Below, in pieces: positions 1-10,224 of a stretch of DNA of 64,000 bases. A program made the translations under genes and the position numbers. The notes below the pieces were generated by a model. The model was not told the origin of the DNA, searched no databases, and saw only the letters and a program-made list of their open reading frames with translations. Every line of letters begins with the position of its first letter. The first letter of the stretch is position 1. The stretch spans positions 310,001 through 374,000 of the forward strand of contig JAGTJM010000022.1 of the NCBI GenBank assembly GCA_020747015.1, given 5' to 3'. The DNA is from Pyrenochaeta sp. MPI-SDFR-AT-0127. Taxonomy: Eukaryota > Ascomycota > Dothideomycetes > Pleosporales > Cucurbitariaceae.

Positions 1-1220
1 AAGCCTCCGTCAAATGATGTGTCAGGTTCGGTGGGATGAGGGAGAAAGCACTCATCCTCTCCCTCATCCTCTGTAGTGATCTCACCGTTCTTCTCTTTCG
101 CCTTCTTCCTCGCAGCTCCACGGTTCCTTGTCCACGTCTCCATGCGTTTTCGGAACACTCGCTCATTCCCATCGTCAACGCCTGCCAAATCTTCCTCTTG
201 CTCTTCCTCTCTGTGAGCTACCGTTACTCTTTTCTTATTTTTAGCACCAGCTTTTCGCTTGCGACCAGTAGTCTCCTCTGCATACGAGTCATCTTGCGAA
301 ATATTTTCTGATTCTCCTTCGGACTCATCCAAGGTCGCTAGCTGGCGATCTGTAAGTCCAGGCTCAAAGGCATCATCAGAGTCAGCATCGGTGGCCTCAG
401 GCACAGCGCTTGATTCCCGTGAGCCCAATGTATCACTGGTGGGAGTGAGCTTCCGCCGTTTCTTCGGTCGAGATTTTGGCTGTGGACTAGGAGCCTCAGA
501 ACTAGAATCTACGTCCTGAAAGCCGGGCCTCATGAGGTTGCGGTGCGATGTTGGTCCCTTCGCAGCTTCCTCCACCATGTCTTCAACTTCAGCATCCAAC
601 ATGACCTCTCCCAGTGTCCCCGCTCCAGGCTGATTCTGCGCCAACTTTGAGAAAGGGGTGATCTTGCCCGTCCGTATAAGATAGTCACGCTGACTTTCAT
701 TCGGTAAAGGCCCGCTGGTGCCATCCTCGGTCGCCTCCTTCTCCCCGGGGGACCTGTGCCGATCGTTGATGCGTTGCTGTATGGTGTCCATCTCTATGTC
801 TAGATCTTCAATCCTCTTCTGATAAGCCGCGATCTCGCCGCGGAGCTTCGCCTTCTGCGTCGAGAGCGCCGGTAGAGCCAGGCGATTTCGCAGCTTCTGG
901 ATAGCTGCTTCAGCTCGCTTGGCCTCGGCCTCTGCCTTCTCTATGCGCTTTTTATCCCGTCCATCAGCCTGCTCGGCGAGCAGCTGGTCCGCCTGGCGAC
1001 CGATGTCTCGTTCCAGGTCATCTTGTGCTCGAGTGCCAGTTGTGAGAAACTTGAGGCGTGTCTCTTCGTCAGCATCTGACGGTAGCTCTTCTGCCAAATC
1101 CTGCGCTTCATCGTCTATAGCAGTATCCTCTAGCTTAACGTTGTTCGAGGCTTCTGCGCTTGTTACGGCGAGTTCGGGTGTACCGGTTGGTGACGCCTCG
1201 TTCTTGGATGGAGGAAGCAT
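1..1220 (-). CDS. RAD26: Rad26/CSB (ERCC6)-type transcription-coupled repair ATPase, N-terminal part (cut by window edge)
   Basis: One uninterrupted reading frame of about 406 codons starts at the ATG at 1218-1220 and runs off the left edge. It is the N-terminal non-catalytic region of a Swi2/Snf2 ATPase of the CSB/Rad26 family, which acts on stalled RNA polymerase II in transcription-coupled nucleotide excision repair. Seen: an acidic N-terminus, a long charged coiled coil (about residues 60-150), a segment SQRDYLIRTGKITPF, then basic and acidic nuclear tracts rich in KKRRK and SEGESE. The last visible residues, FLPHPTEPDTSFDGGF, are the kind of sequence that precedes the first helicase motif in CSB proteins. 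The helicase motifs lie outside the window, so the family call rests on this N-terminal pattern. Several plus-strand open frames here are shadows of this gene. Confidence 0.75.
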   Translation of the reverse strand, partial: MLPPSKNEASPTGTPELAVTSAEASNNVKLEDTAIDDEAQDLAEELPSDADEETRLKFLTTGTRAQDDLERDIGRQADQLLAEQADGRDKKRIEKAEAEAKRAEAAIQKLRNRLALPALSTQKAKLRGEIAAYQKRIEDLDIEMDTIQQRINDRHRSPGEKEATEDGTSGPLPNESQRDYLIRTGKITPFSKLAQNQPGAGTLGEVMLDAEVEDMVEEAAKGPTSHRNLMRPGFQDVDSSSEAPSPQPKSRPKKRRKLTPTSDTLGSRESSAVPEATDADSDDAFEPGLTDRQLATLDESEGESENISQDDSYAEETTGRKRKAGAKNKKRVTVAHREEEQEEDLAGVDDGNERVFRKRMETWTRNRGAARKKAKEKNGEITTEDEGEDECFLPHPTEPDTSFDGG

Positions 1221-1808
1221 ATCGGTAGCTTCTCTGTTCACAAGATGGAAGAGAGTAACGCGACTCTAAAAGTGCTAGAACCACGGATCGTCATAAATGG
1301 TTGTGCTACGTGCTGTGAAGGTGTCAGTGTAAAAGTTGCGCCGGAGGCAACAGCGACCAACCGAAAATGTGCAGTGCGAAAAGAAGTTAAAAGGCGTCAG
1401 GCAGACGGCATAGTCGCTGCACCACAGCGAAAGTAAATAGACCAGGGAAAATGAATCCTGGGGAGCGACATATTCAGGCGATAAAGCGCTGCAGTGATTA
1501 GTGACGCTTTCACTGAAAGTACAAGGACCCAATCGCCAGAATGATATCACTAGACGCGCTAAGGAAGCACAGGCCTCGGCTAGGTTCCGCGTCTTTGAAC
1601 CACCACCATGTAAATCTTGTTCGCTCTGGATTCAATTCGAGCAGTATTGACTGTGGTGGGTCGGTCTTCTCTCATCCTTACTATATCATGAGACTCGGTA
1701 CTTGAGAAAACTTTGAGAAATTCCTTCGCATGGCATAGAGCCTAGACTACGCCTAATTCGACGTACGCTTCTACGTGCTATGAATATTCGAAGCACGCAA
1801 CAACGATA
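1221..1808. other. intergenic space between RAD26-like start and the FAD oxidoreductase 3' end
   Basis: It holds the upstream region of the Rad26-like gene and the 3' flank of the flavoenzyme gene. Short open frames here lack conserved sequence and splice context; I see no RNA gene or repeat. Confidence 0.5.
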
Positions 1809-3404
1809 TTACAGTCTGGCTTTCTGTTTTTCATCATGCTGCCATCCAGGCATATCTTTGAGGTCCTTCGCAGGCGCTGCTCTTCTCGACTTCAGTGCAT
1901 CACCAGTTCCCGGTCGCCATCTCCACGCATGTGCTAGATCTTCCGCCAACGTGCCTTCGATGAGTTCCACCACATGTTTGCCAATGTTGGGCAGTAGCTT
2001 GAATGAGTGACTGATTGTTTCTTGTTAGATGACCTTGTTCATCGCTTCGTTCCACTACTTTCACTTACCCACTATCCCCAGTGGCCAGCACAAAGTTCTT
2101 CCACTGCGGATGCTCACAGATTAACAACGCTGCATCGGCTGTGTCCGTACACCAGCATAGGGAACGGTTAAACAGCGTCTTGTCCTTGAATATTGGCAGA
2201 AATGTGGCGACAGCTTTCCGAATGCTGACTTCCGACGCGTCGGGGTAGGTATCAGTGGGATGTTTTGCGTGCGATCTGGGCACCGAGATTTGTTTTGGCA
2301 CTGAAGCACCCCAGGGCTGATGTTGCTTGAAGCGTGTGAAGCCAGGAAACTCATCGCAGACCTTGATGACACCACTTCTATTCAAATTGTCAGTAGGTTA
2401 AACACTGCAAATAGAAATGGAGATGGACGAACTCGTTGGGCTCAAAGAAAAAGCCCACGTCGCCGTTATACACAACTGGCGCGTTCTTATATTCTGTAGC
2501 TTCCTCGGGTGTTAGCTGCATGTGTGCGTACACCCAGGCCTGTCGAGTTGTTAGTCCTCAGTCAAGTAAAGACTCTTGCATGTCTTACTTTTGAAATGCA
2601 TTGATCTTCTAAGTCAACCAGGGCTGGAGTCCACGCACCAGCGGCGAGAACGACCTTGTCTGCGAAGTATTTCGTCCCGTCAGCTGTCTCAACACCAACG
2701 CATATGCCTTCCGCAAGAAGTGGTTGTCTAAATGAACCCGCAGCTCCAAACCCAAATTGCACGCCTTGCCGGCGCAAGTACTCGCCGACCGCGTTGATCG
2801 CTTTGGCTGCCGCGAGCCAGCCGCCATCTGTATTAAACACCGCTTTCCATCCCTGTCACATCGTTGTCAGCCAGCTACGCCAGATATTACGTGTATGCAA
2901 CAGACCTTGATCTGGTCGCGGTCTAGGAGAGGCATCTTTTCCAAGATGTCGTCCTCAGAGTCTAGCCACTCGTTTGTCTGCTCTAATCCTGCACCCGCAT
3001 CTAGAAGTGCTTGGTATGCCTGCCTCAAACCCGCGATACTCTTTTCTCCATGCGCACAATCGAGCTATATCGCGGTCAGTCTCTGCTATAGTAGCTCTCT
3101 GTCTCTATCGGCTCATACTTACACGTCCGGTATTATGGAAGAAACTCTTGAATAACTCATCCTCCTTCCACATCTGCCTTGCTTCCAAACTTAGTTGCAG
3201 GTCCACTTTGTTTCGGAGGCGTATGCCCATGATCTTATTCAAGTCATTTCCTGCTGACTGAGATGACGGAATAGGATATGTATCTAGGACGGTAATATTT
3301 GAAGGCGTGTACCCTGCGCGTACCAGATGAAGTGCCGTGGACGAACCAATAGTGCCACCACCACCTACGACGACAACCCTCGTGCTTGCTCTCGTGTTTG
3401 CCAT
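1809..3404 (-). CDS. FAD-dependent oxidoreductase of the fructosyl-amine oxidase (amadoriase) / sarcosine-oxidase type
   Basis: A DAO-fold flavoenzyme of about 440 aa, probably oxidising fructosyl amino acids or a related secondary amine to an imine plus hydrogen peroxide. The start is ATG 3402-3404. The Rossmann motif VVVVGGGGTIGSSTALHL is at residues 10-27, followed by SAGNDLNKIMGIRLRN, the usual amadoriase-type FAD-binding segment. Exons: 3404-3123, 3064-2906, 2852-2589, 2539 onward, then an exon ending in ATGDSG (near 2070), and a last exon from about 2010 to the stop at 1809. The C-terminal part has CWCTDTAD and ATGDSGHSFKLLPNIG, the second FAD-contact region of this family; its cysteine is a candidate for the covalent flavin link. 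No SKL-type peroxisomal tripeptide is seen (ends KARL). It is divergent from the UNC93-like gene. The exact substrate cannot be told from sequence; N-methyl amino-acid oxidases are the main alternative. Confidence 0.8.
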
Positions 3405-4432
3405 GTTGAATACGCAAACCCTTCGTCTATAAGAACGTGAGGGTTTGGAGTTTCCAAGGACTGAGCTTGGACGTCGTTATCCGAGTAGTCACTGTTGTTA
3501 CATCAATGTGTCATCCTAAGAGAACATCGGTAAAATATCAAGGAGGCCTGAACACGCCACCTCAAAAATGACACGATGTAAGTTCATTCTCCCCGCGATA
3601 ATAGTTGAATAATCGTTGTCCGCGGTGCGCACACGTCGTTGGTGCAAATGCTGGTGGGACTATCGATGCTGCTCACCTCTCGCTTATAATCTGGACTGTT
3701 AATGTTGCCAGATGTAGTTAGGGTCATGTACGCAGGATATGTAAGTGCATGTCCGTCTAGGGAGGAACATGTCCGTGACACACCCTTAGTCGGCAATCCT
3801 TTGATTGAACATGGGCTGCCAAACATTCTAGTAATAATAAGCACCATCATGGGAGTAAAATATCGCTTGGACCGTCTGAAAACAGCCGATGTGGCTTGAA
3901 TTATCAGTCTCGGTGAATAGCACGGCCCGCGGAGCATACCAACACTGACTCGCATCCTTCTCCACAACCGCATAAGCCCAACCATTAAGCATCACAAGCC
4001 ATATACATCGTTCGTAGCGTATGCTTACTATTCCTAACCTGTGATAGCACCAATGCAGATCATTCCCAACTATTCTAATTGCCCTCCTCAGCCTAGCCTA
4101 CGATATCTGCTGCGGTCCCATTGCATTGGGAGACTAACTTACCAAGGAATATTTCGGGCTCAGGGTCGGTGTTTCTTGACTCCACAGTTCCTATCAACTA
4201 AATCGAACGAGCCATCTACCCCAACATGGGGTAATGCAGTACCGAGCTCCACTGATAAGCTGGGATCATTGGTCCCTGGATACGCGAGGGTGGGAGGTGA
4301 TGGAGGAAGGCACTGGTAGGCGATGATATAAAGAGTCAGCCATAACTCTGTTCCAGCGCACTTCAGATCGAATCTTGACTTTGTACTTATCGTTGATCAA
4401 GATTCTCTTTTGGTCATTACGGATTGTCCAAT
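3405..4432. promoter_or_regulatory. divergent intergenic region between flavoenzyme and UNC93-like gene
   Basis: About 1 kb separates two head-to-head starts (ATG 3404 on minus, ATG 4433 on plus), so both promoters must lie here. No convincing coding frame, repeat or paired CGG palindrome was recognised by eye. Confidence 0.5.
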
Positions 4433-6144
4433 ATGTCCCACTTTGACACTGCTCCTCCAAACACTCATGCTGGCGGCAACGATGATGCTCTTCGTACGAA
4501 AGGAAGTGACCCGATGAATGAACCTGTACCGTATGAAATCGCCGAAGAGAGAATGAACATGGAGGAGTATGCAAGAAATGTGCCGAAGTGGAAGCGCATC
4601 TGGCAACACAGTCTGACGCAGATGCTGCTGCTAAGTGTTCAGGCGTTCTGTGGTCCTGCGATGGCCGATGCAATCGCTGGTGGGTTGCCTACTTCCTGGC
4701 AGTGATTGATTGCATCCAGACTGACATCTCACAGGACTTGGTGGAGGAGGTCTTGCTACACCTCAAACGTCTAATATCGCAACTGCCATCAACTACACCA
4801 TGCTTGCTGTCTGCTGTGCTCTTGGGGGTCCCATCGTCAACAAGCTTGGTACCAAGTGGGCGTTGGTCATTGGAGCTTGCTCGTTCCCAATTAGAGGCTC
4901 GTCATACTACTGCAACAGCAAGTTTGGAAACCAGTGGTACCTGATTCTGGGAGGATTCTTTACGGGTATTGGCACGGGCACTTGGTATGTTGCCGAATCG
5001 GGAACAATAATGTCGCTTGCTCCATCGGGCTCTCGTGGAAAGTATCTGGCATTGTGGATTGTTGCTCGGAATCTTGGGCAATTGGTTGGAGGCGCTATCA
5101 AGTGAGTTGATAACCAGTGTTAAATAGTTTACAGGCAACACAGATACTAATAGCGTTCAGCTTGTCGAAGAACCATACCAAAGGCACTATTGGAGGTGTG
5201 ACACCTGACACATACGTCGCTTTCTTGATCATCGAATGCATGGCTCTACCATTTGCCTTCCTGATTTCGCCTCTTGAGCGAGTCGTCAGGTCAGATGGCA
5301 CACGCATTCTTGTTTCGGAGAAACTGCCTACCAAATCGGAATTTAAGCTCATCAAAGTCACCATGACTTCGAAGCTCATTCTACTTTCTGCGTTCTGGGC
5401 GATCTGGTCATTTTTCTACAGGTAAACTAAACATTATAGTTCTCGAGTGAACCCCGCTGACTAGCATAAAAGCGGTACTTGGTCAACCTACCTTGGAACG
5501 TTCTTTAGTGTCCGAGCTCGCGCACTCTCTTCCCTAGTCTCTCCCTTCTTCTGTATTGTTGGCTGCTTCGGACTTGGCTTCATCCTTGACATGAAGGGTG
5601 TCAGTCAGCGACGCCGGGCACAGATAGGCCTCTTCACAGTTGTTACCCTCAATCTCGGCGTCTACATTTGGTCCATCGTCATGCAAGTAAGGTTCAATCG
5701 CAACAACCCTGGCAAAATTGACTGGGATGACTCGCTCTACGCGCGGTCTTTCTTGCCATACTTCTTTATTCAGACAACTGGTCCGTTGTCGCAGTCGTAT
5801 ATGTATTGGCTGCTATCGTCATTTGCAACCGATGCTCAAGGTATGACTGCATCATTCGTGTGGATATTCAAAGCTAATATTTCCCAGCAAACGTTCGTAA
5901 CGGCGCTGCCTTCCGCTGTCTCGAAGCTGTTGGCCAGGCCATATCATACGGCATGAACACTCAGATCAAGACGAGTCCTTTGATCGGCTTCTGTGTCACC
6001 TTTGGTTTGATGGCTCTCTCCATGGGTCCCATGCTGATGCTTGTCAATCAAACACCAAATCGTATTCCAGCCGATGTCATTGCTGAGGAACAAGAGCGTA
6101 AGGAAAATAAGATTGGTGCGGTCGAAATTGAAATGAAGGCTTAG
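4433..6144 (+). CDS. UNC93/DUF895-type MFS membrane protein
   Basis: A polytopic membrane protein of roughly 470 aa of the fungal UNC93-like (DUF895) branch of the major facilitator superfamily. The start is ATG 4433 (MSHFDTAPPNTHAGG); the open frame begins a little earlier only with a TTG. Five exons are joined by four introns that restore frame: 4680-4733, 5102-5158 (branch-like ACTAATA), 5423-5470 and 5840-5887, approximate at the edges. Seen: a charged N-terminus, then hydrophobic helices starting near LLLSVQAFCGPAMADAIAG, and the loop GNQWYLILGGFFTGIGTGTWY with SGSRGKYLALWI after it, typical of this family. The charged C-terminal tail is EEQERKENKIGAVEIEMKA. Fungal members are unstudied for substrate, so transport function is inferred from fold only. 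Confidence 0.8.
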
Positions 6145-6815
6145 TTAAAAATGAGAGGCGACGAAATGTAGCCCAATCAGAATCACATTAGACATGGTTG
6201 TATTCAGCATGCCCATGCCGGCATTTTCGAACTGTCAATAAATGGACCTTTTCGTCAGACTTCCTCTCAATCGTTTGCTGGTGAGAAGTTAATCATTCAT
6301 CTTTCTCTAGAGAGGTCGGCCACTTCTGTCGCTGGTGCACAACCTGTACGTCTTTCAGGCGCAGATCGGCTCCGAACGAGTCTACATACTTTCATCTTCC
6401 ATAGAGAATGTATAAGACCAACTCAAATTTGCAAAGAGCATAGCCACTCTTGTTGATGTACGGTGGGAAGTTGCACATACACTTCCCTTTGTTGCACAGA
6501 CACAATCTGAATCAGATCGTAACTCACGCGAAAACCGCCTCAGGTATCTGTTAGGTAGATTGAGAACTATCCGATTCGAACACTCCAATCGAAATTTCTT
6601 CCGACATTCAGTGATAATGGTATATCTGGTGAATTCGGATAATTTCTACGGGTGCTGGCGTGGTCGTTGTTGCCTAAAGGCTCTGGGCAAGTTAGTCAGC
6701 TCCGTTTCCTGTGCCAATATGGAATCATATATCACAGAAATACTGGACACGTTGGCCCTAAATTCAATTGAACCTGAACTTTGACATTTGGAAAGCCTCA
6801 TTTCTATGTTCAAAG
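6145..6815. other. intergenic space
   Basis: 3' flank of the UNC93-like gene and upstream region of the secreted-protein gene. Short open frames on both strands show no recognisable protein. Confidence 0.5.
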
Positions 6816-7769
6816 ATGAAAATCATACAAATCTTCTATTTACATCTCTTCTGCTTCATCCCCTTAGTCGTACCACCTGCCTTCGGCTTCTCCTGGGATG
6901 TCTGGAACTTCTTCCGACCGCATGCCAAAAACGTTCAAATCCCGTCTTGGAATCGAAATGTTAAGCGCATTTCCCATCAGTCCGCATCTGATCCGAATCA
7001 GGATTTGCTTCTCGACAATGCAGCATGGTTTAAGACTGACGGCACACCATTATTCTACAGCGCATGGCGAGCCAAGCCTGGAGCAATATCCCCAGAGCCA
7101 ACATCTCGGTCGAGTCTGGGCAAGTACGGCGCGCGTGTGTCATGCTGGCCTAGTACAGGTGGTGTCTGGATCAAACAGGCCGACCTTGTTGACTTAAACT
7201 TCTTAGAATTGTCTCGCTTTACAGACACACCTAGGCAGTTTGACCAAACAGCAGAAGATAAGTTTTGTACAAGGCTCATGATGATCGGACCTGAATGGTG
7301 GAATTTACCGGCCCCTTTCGAAACGAGGGCGCACTTAGGCAAGGAGCAGTTTATGTGTGATACCTTAGAGGATTGCTTCGAACCGCATATTAAGAACAAA
7401 TACCTCATCGCACGGCCAGAACTCAAAAAAGTAGCGTGCTATGTTCCGATACAACAAGTTATGAAAGAAGCAGATGGATCCTTTTGGAATAGATATCACA
7501 ACTCTATGGTCATGGAAGAGCGCTGCGATATGATTAGGAGTATTGGGGGGAAATGGTGTGGTTGCAAGGCTGAATGCCCAGATTTGAAAGATATAGATTG
7601 GAGCTTTAAGGACCCTGGTAGTGATGGCTGTCTTGATCTAGTATCATATATCGAGAACCCCGAAGAGCCAGAGGTTGGGTTCCATCCCGAAGAAACGGAG
7701 GAAGTCGTTGAGTGGGCAGATGATTACTGTGTGAAGAATGGGTGGAAGAAACTCAGAGGGTATGATTGA
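6816..7769 (+). CDS. lineage-specific secreted cysteine-containing protein
   Basis: Single-exon frame of 317 aa from the first ATG (6816); the frame extends 5' to a TTG, but the ATG places a clear signal peptide at the start: MKIIQIFYLHLFCFIPLVV followed by a small-residue cleavage region near PPAFGFS. The mature protein has about 11 cysteines, including a CGCKAEC cluster near the C-terminal third, and an acidic tail (ENPEEPEVGFHPEETEEV). No enzymatic domain is recognised. Local context is lineage-specific rather than housekeeping. A secreted protein of unknown function, possibly an orphan or effector-like; this is inference from the signal peptide and cysteines only. Confidence 0.6.
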   Translation: MKIIQIFYLHLFCFIPLVVPPAFGFSWDVWNFFRPHAKNVQIPSWNRNVKRISHQSASDPNQDLLLDNAAWFKTDGTPLFYSAWRAKPGAISPEPTSRSSLGKYGARVSCWPSTGGVWIKQADLVDLNFLELSRFTDTPRQFDQTAEDKFCTRLMMIGPEWWNLPAPFETRAHLGKEQFMCDTLEDCFEPHIKNKYLIARPELKKVACYVPIQQVMKEADGSFWNRYHNSMVMEERCDMIRSIGGKWCGCKAECPDLKDIDWSFKDPGSDGCLDLVSYIENPEEPEVGFHPEETEEVVEWADDYCVKNGWKKLRGYD

Positions 7770-8482
7770 TAGTACTGCGTTTGACCGACGGTCAAGCCAT
7801 CCGTGTCACCGGTTTGTCCAGACTTGTGTTTTGATGGCCGACTGAGATTTTATGTTTCAGCATGAGCAGCAACAATTTGGTGAGATAAACAGTCTTTTTT
7901 TCTCGATTTTGCACATTGGCTTCTCCATGAAAGCTTTTTATGATATATCAGGCATCGTAGAGGCCAATTTCCAATGATAGAAAACCAAGGACTATTTTTT
8001 CTAAGCAAAAGCAATATACTGCATTCAAAATGAGTTGCCCACTTGCAATCAGTCTTTTCGATATTGGCTGCTGTCGCACGGCTGAACACGCGATCCGTAT
8101 CGCTGCACCGTGCCTTATCGACGAGGTTTTTCGCGATTGAAAGGCTAGAGAAAATCGCCATCGGAAGCAAGCTGTCATGATATCAAGTTAAATACAAAGA
8201 CCTGGGACCATAACTAGGCAAAACATCGGTCAGTATTGACCAATGAGAACTTACTTAATAGGTTCATTGCCTATCACCTATGTCTAGTAAACTAACGTCC
8301 ACATCACCATCGGCTTAGTCTCTAATCAGCCTTTAGCACCGCAACTCAGGATTTTTACTGGTTAAGCTTGATTTTTTAATGTTAAACCACTACTTGTAGT
8401 CTCTTATGATAGGTTTTAGGAAGGAGATTTATCCAAGTGTTGCTAAAGCGAAAGGCTCAGTAGAGACTACTAACAAAAGTGA
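7770..8482. other. intergenic space upstream of the adenylation-domain fragment
   Basis: No gene recognised. The expected N-terminal 150-200 residues of an adenylation domain are not found on the plus strand here, which supports truncation of the next feature. A minus-strand open frame at 7850-8170 has no family resemblance. Confidence 0.5.
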
Positions 8483-9894
8483 TCGAATGGGCATTTGATT
8501 GAAGCTGATTCCGGGCTGCAACTTCATGCATTGCCTTCGCTGGAATGGATGCTTCATGGCAAAGAACAAAAACGGTATCCATACGATAAGACTTTCGAGC
8601 AAGCAGCATGGGACAATATTTTCATTATTTACACTTCTGGTACTACGGGTACGTGCAATTCCACTGTCAGAGATAGTTGACTCATGTTTAAGTGTTCCAA
8701 AACTGATTTATCACACTAATGGTATGTGGAGTGTGCTCGACAATTACCCAATCCTGAGCCAAATACGCTGGCCCCGGGGTATAGCTTATGAGAGCTGGAT
8801 TGGGAAATCTGCTCTGAACCCCTGTCCTCCGCAGTGGATAGCCGGCCTGCACGCCATGATCATGTCACCCGTCTTTCTGGACTGCCCTTTCATCTTGCTT
8901 CCCCCGCAAACTTCGAGCCTGTCTCCAATCATTTTCAAGAAAATCATCCAGATGAACCTGGTAGATGACATCAAATGTCCGCCCTACACGATAGCCACGC
9001 TCTACGAAGACCCAGAATCAAGAGGCCTGCTCAGATCACTGAAGTTTGTCGCATATCTCGGCGCACCTTTGGATCGAGCTATCGGAGATGATCTATGCCA
9101 GTACACACAACTGACTCCCATAATTGGTTCTACGGAGTCAGGTGACCAGCTCAGCTTACGGCCAGCTGACAGGACATTGTGGTACACACATGACTTTGTT
9201 GCCGAGAACGGCCATAAGATGGTCCATATCTATACAGTTCGTGATTCAATTGACCTGCACGAACTTGTGTTTGAGAGCTCGGAGGATGGTCGAAAGAGTA
9301 CGTTCCAAATTGCATTCTGGAACCCAGCGCACAAAGACCTTAAGAGGGTTGAGACTAAAGAATTATACACGCCAATTCAAGATTCAGACGGGCGAACGCG
9401 GTGGGTTTACTGCACACACAAGGACGATCTAACAAAGCTGGACTGGCTGGCCAAGTTTCATGCTCAGGTAAGAGTTTATGCAAGAAGAATATAAGGAATT
9501 CACGCTTACTTTATTTCTTTAGGACATCGAGAATTATATTCAGCGACATGATGTGAAAAGTGTAGTTGTTGGGGGTGAAGGTCGTCCAACACCCTACGTC
9601 ATCATCAAATTGAAGGAAGGTGTACTACGCTCAGAGCAGCTGCTAGATGATTTGTATCAGAGCGTAATTGGAGGAGCAAATAAAAACAATATCGGCGAAA
9701 TCCTAATACCGAAGGAGACAGTGCTCATTGCAAAGAAGGAAAAGCGGTTCAAACGTAACTTGAAGCATGTTGTCTCGAGTAAGGAAGTCGAGAAGGGTTA
9801 CATGAAGGAAATTGAACAGGCGTACCTGCACTTGGAGCAAGTCAAGGCAGCTGTGATCTCACCCAACTGTTATCACGGATCACACGTCACTTAA
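8483..9894 (+). pseudogene. truncated NRPS-like adenylation (ANL/AMP-binding) domain
   Basis: Adenylation domain of the fungal NRPS-like/reductase type, which would activate a carboxylic acid as acyl-AMP. Seen: PYDKTF...FIIYTSGTTG, the phosphate-binding A3 motif, near 8605-8650; VPKLIYHTNG after a probable intron (about 8654-8692); the A5-like IIGSTESGD at about 9121; the C-terminal subdomain after a clean intron at about 9468-9522 (SVVVGGEGRPTPYVIIKL); and a final KKEKRFKRNL region where the A10 lysine lies. The frame opens at 8483 after a stop, with no ATG upstream, so about 150-200 N-terminal residues are missing. It stops at 9894 with no carrier-protein, reductase or thioesterase domain. 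I call it a relic or broken gene; an expressed short form or an unusual gene model cannot be ruled out. The first intron has an atypical donor. Confidence 0.65.
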
Positions 9895-10224
9895 ACTGTT
9901 CGTAGCTTCAACCGTCTAGCTCGCCTCCCATCAGTACACAGATAATTACTGCATTTTCACGCCCACTGCCACGAGCTATCATTACTACTATAGCCATTCC
10001 AGCACCGCGCTTGTATCACTACAGCACGTTCCATCGTTAGCGTAAATTTCGAGATTCTGCTCCTCGTCGGCTAAACCAGACTGTACTTGCGTGAGCAGCA
10101 GCAGTCATCATTAGCATCTTCTCTACTTCCACGTCTACAGCCGTTTTCGTGAAGGGCTTTTACAACAATTTCAATCAGTTCAATCCTACACCATTCGTCA
10201 GCTTCAACGTCTTAATCATTGACG
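9895..10224. other. intergenic space
   Basis: Pyrimidine-rich region before the next plus-strand gene, probably its promoter and 5' UTR. No coding signal seen. Confidence 0.45.
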
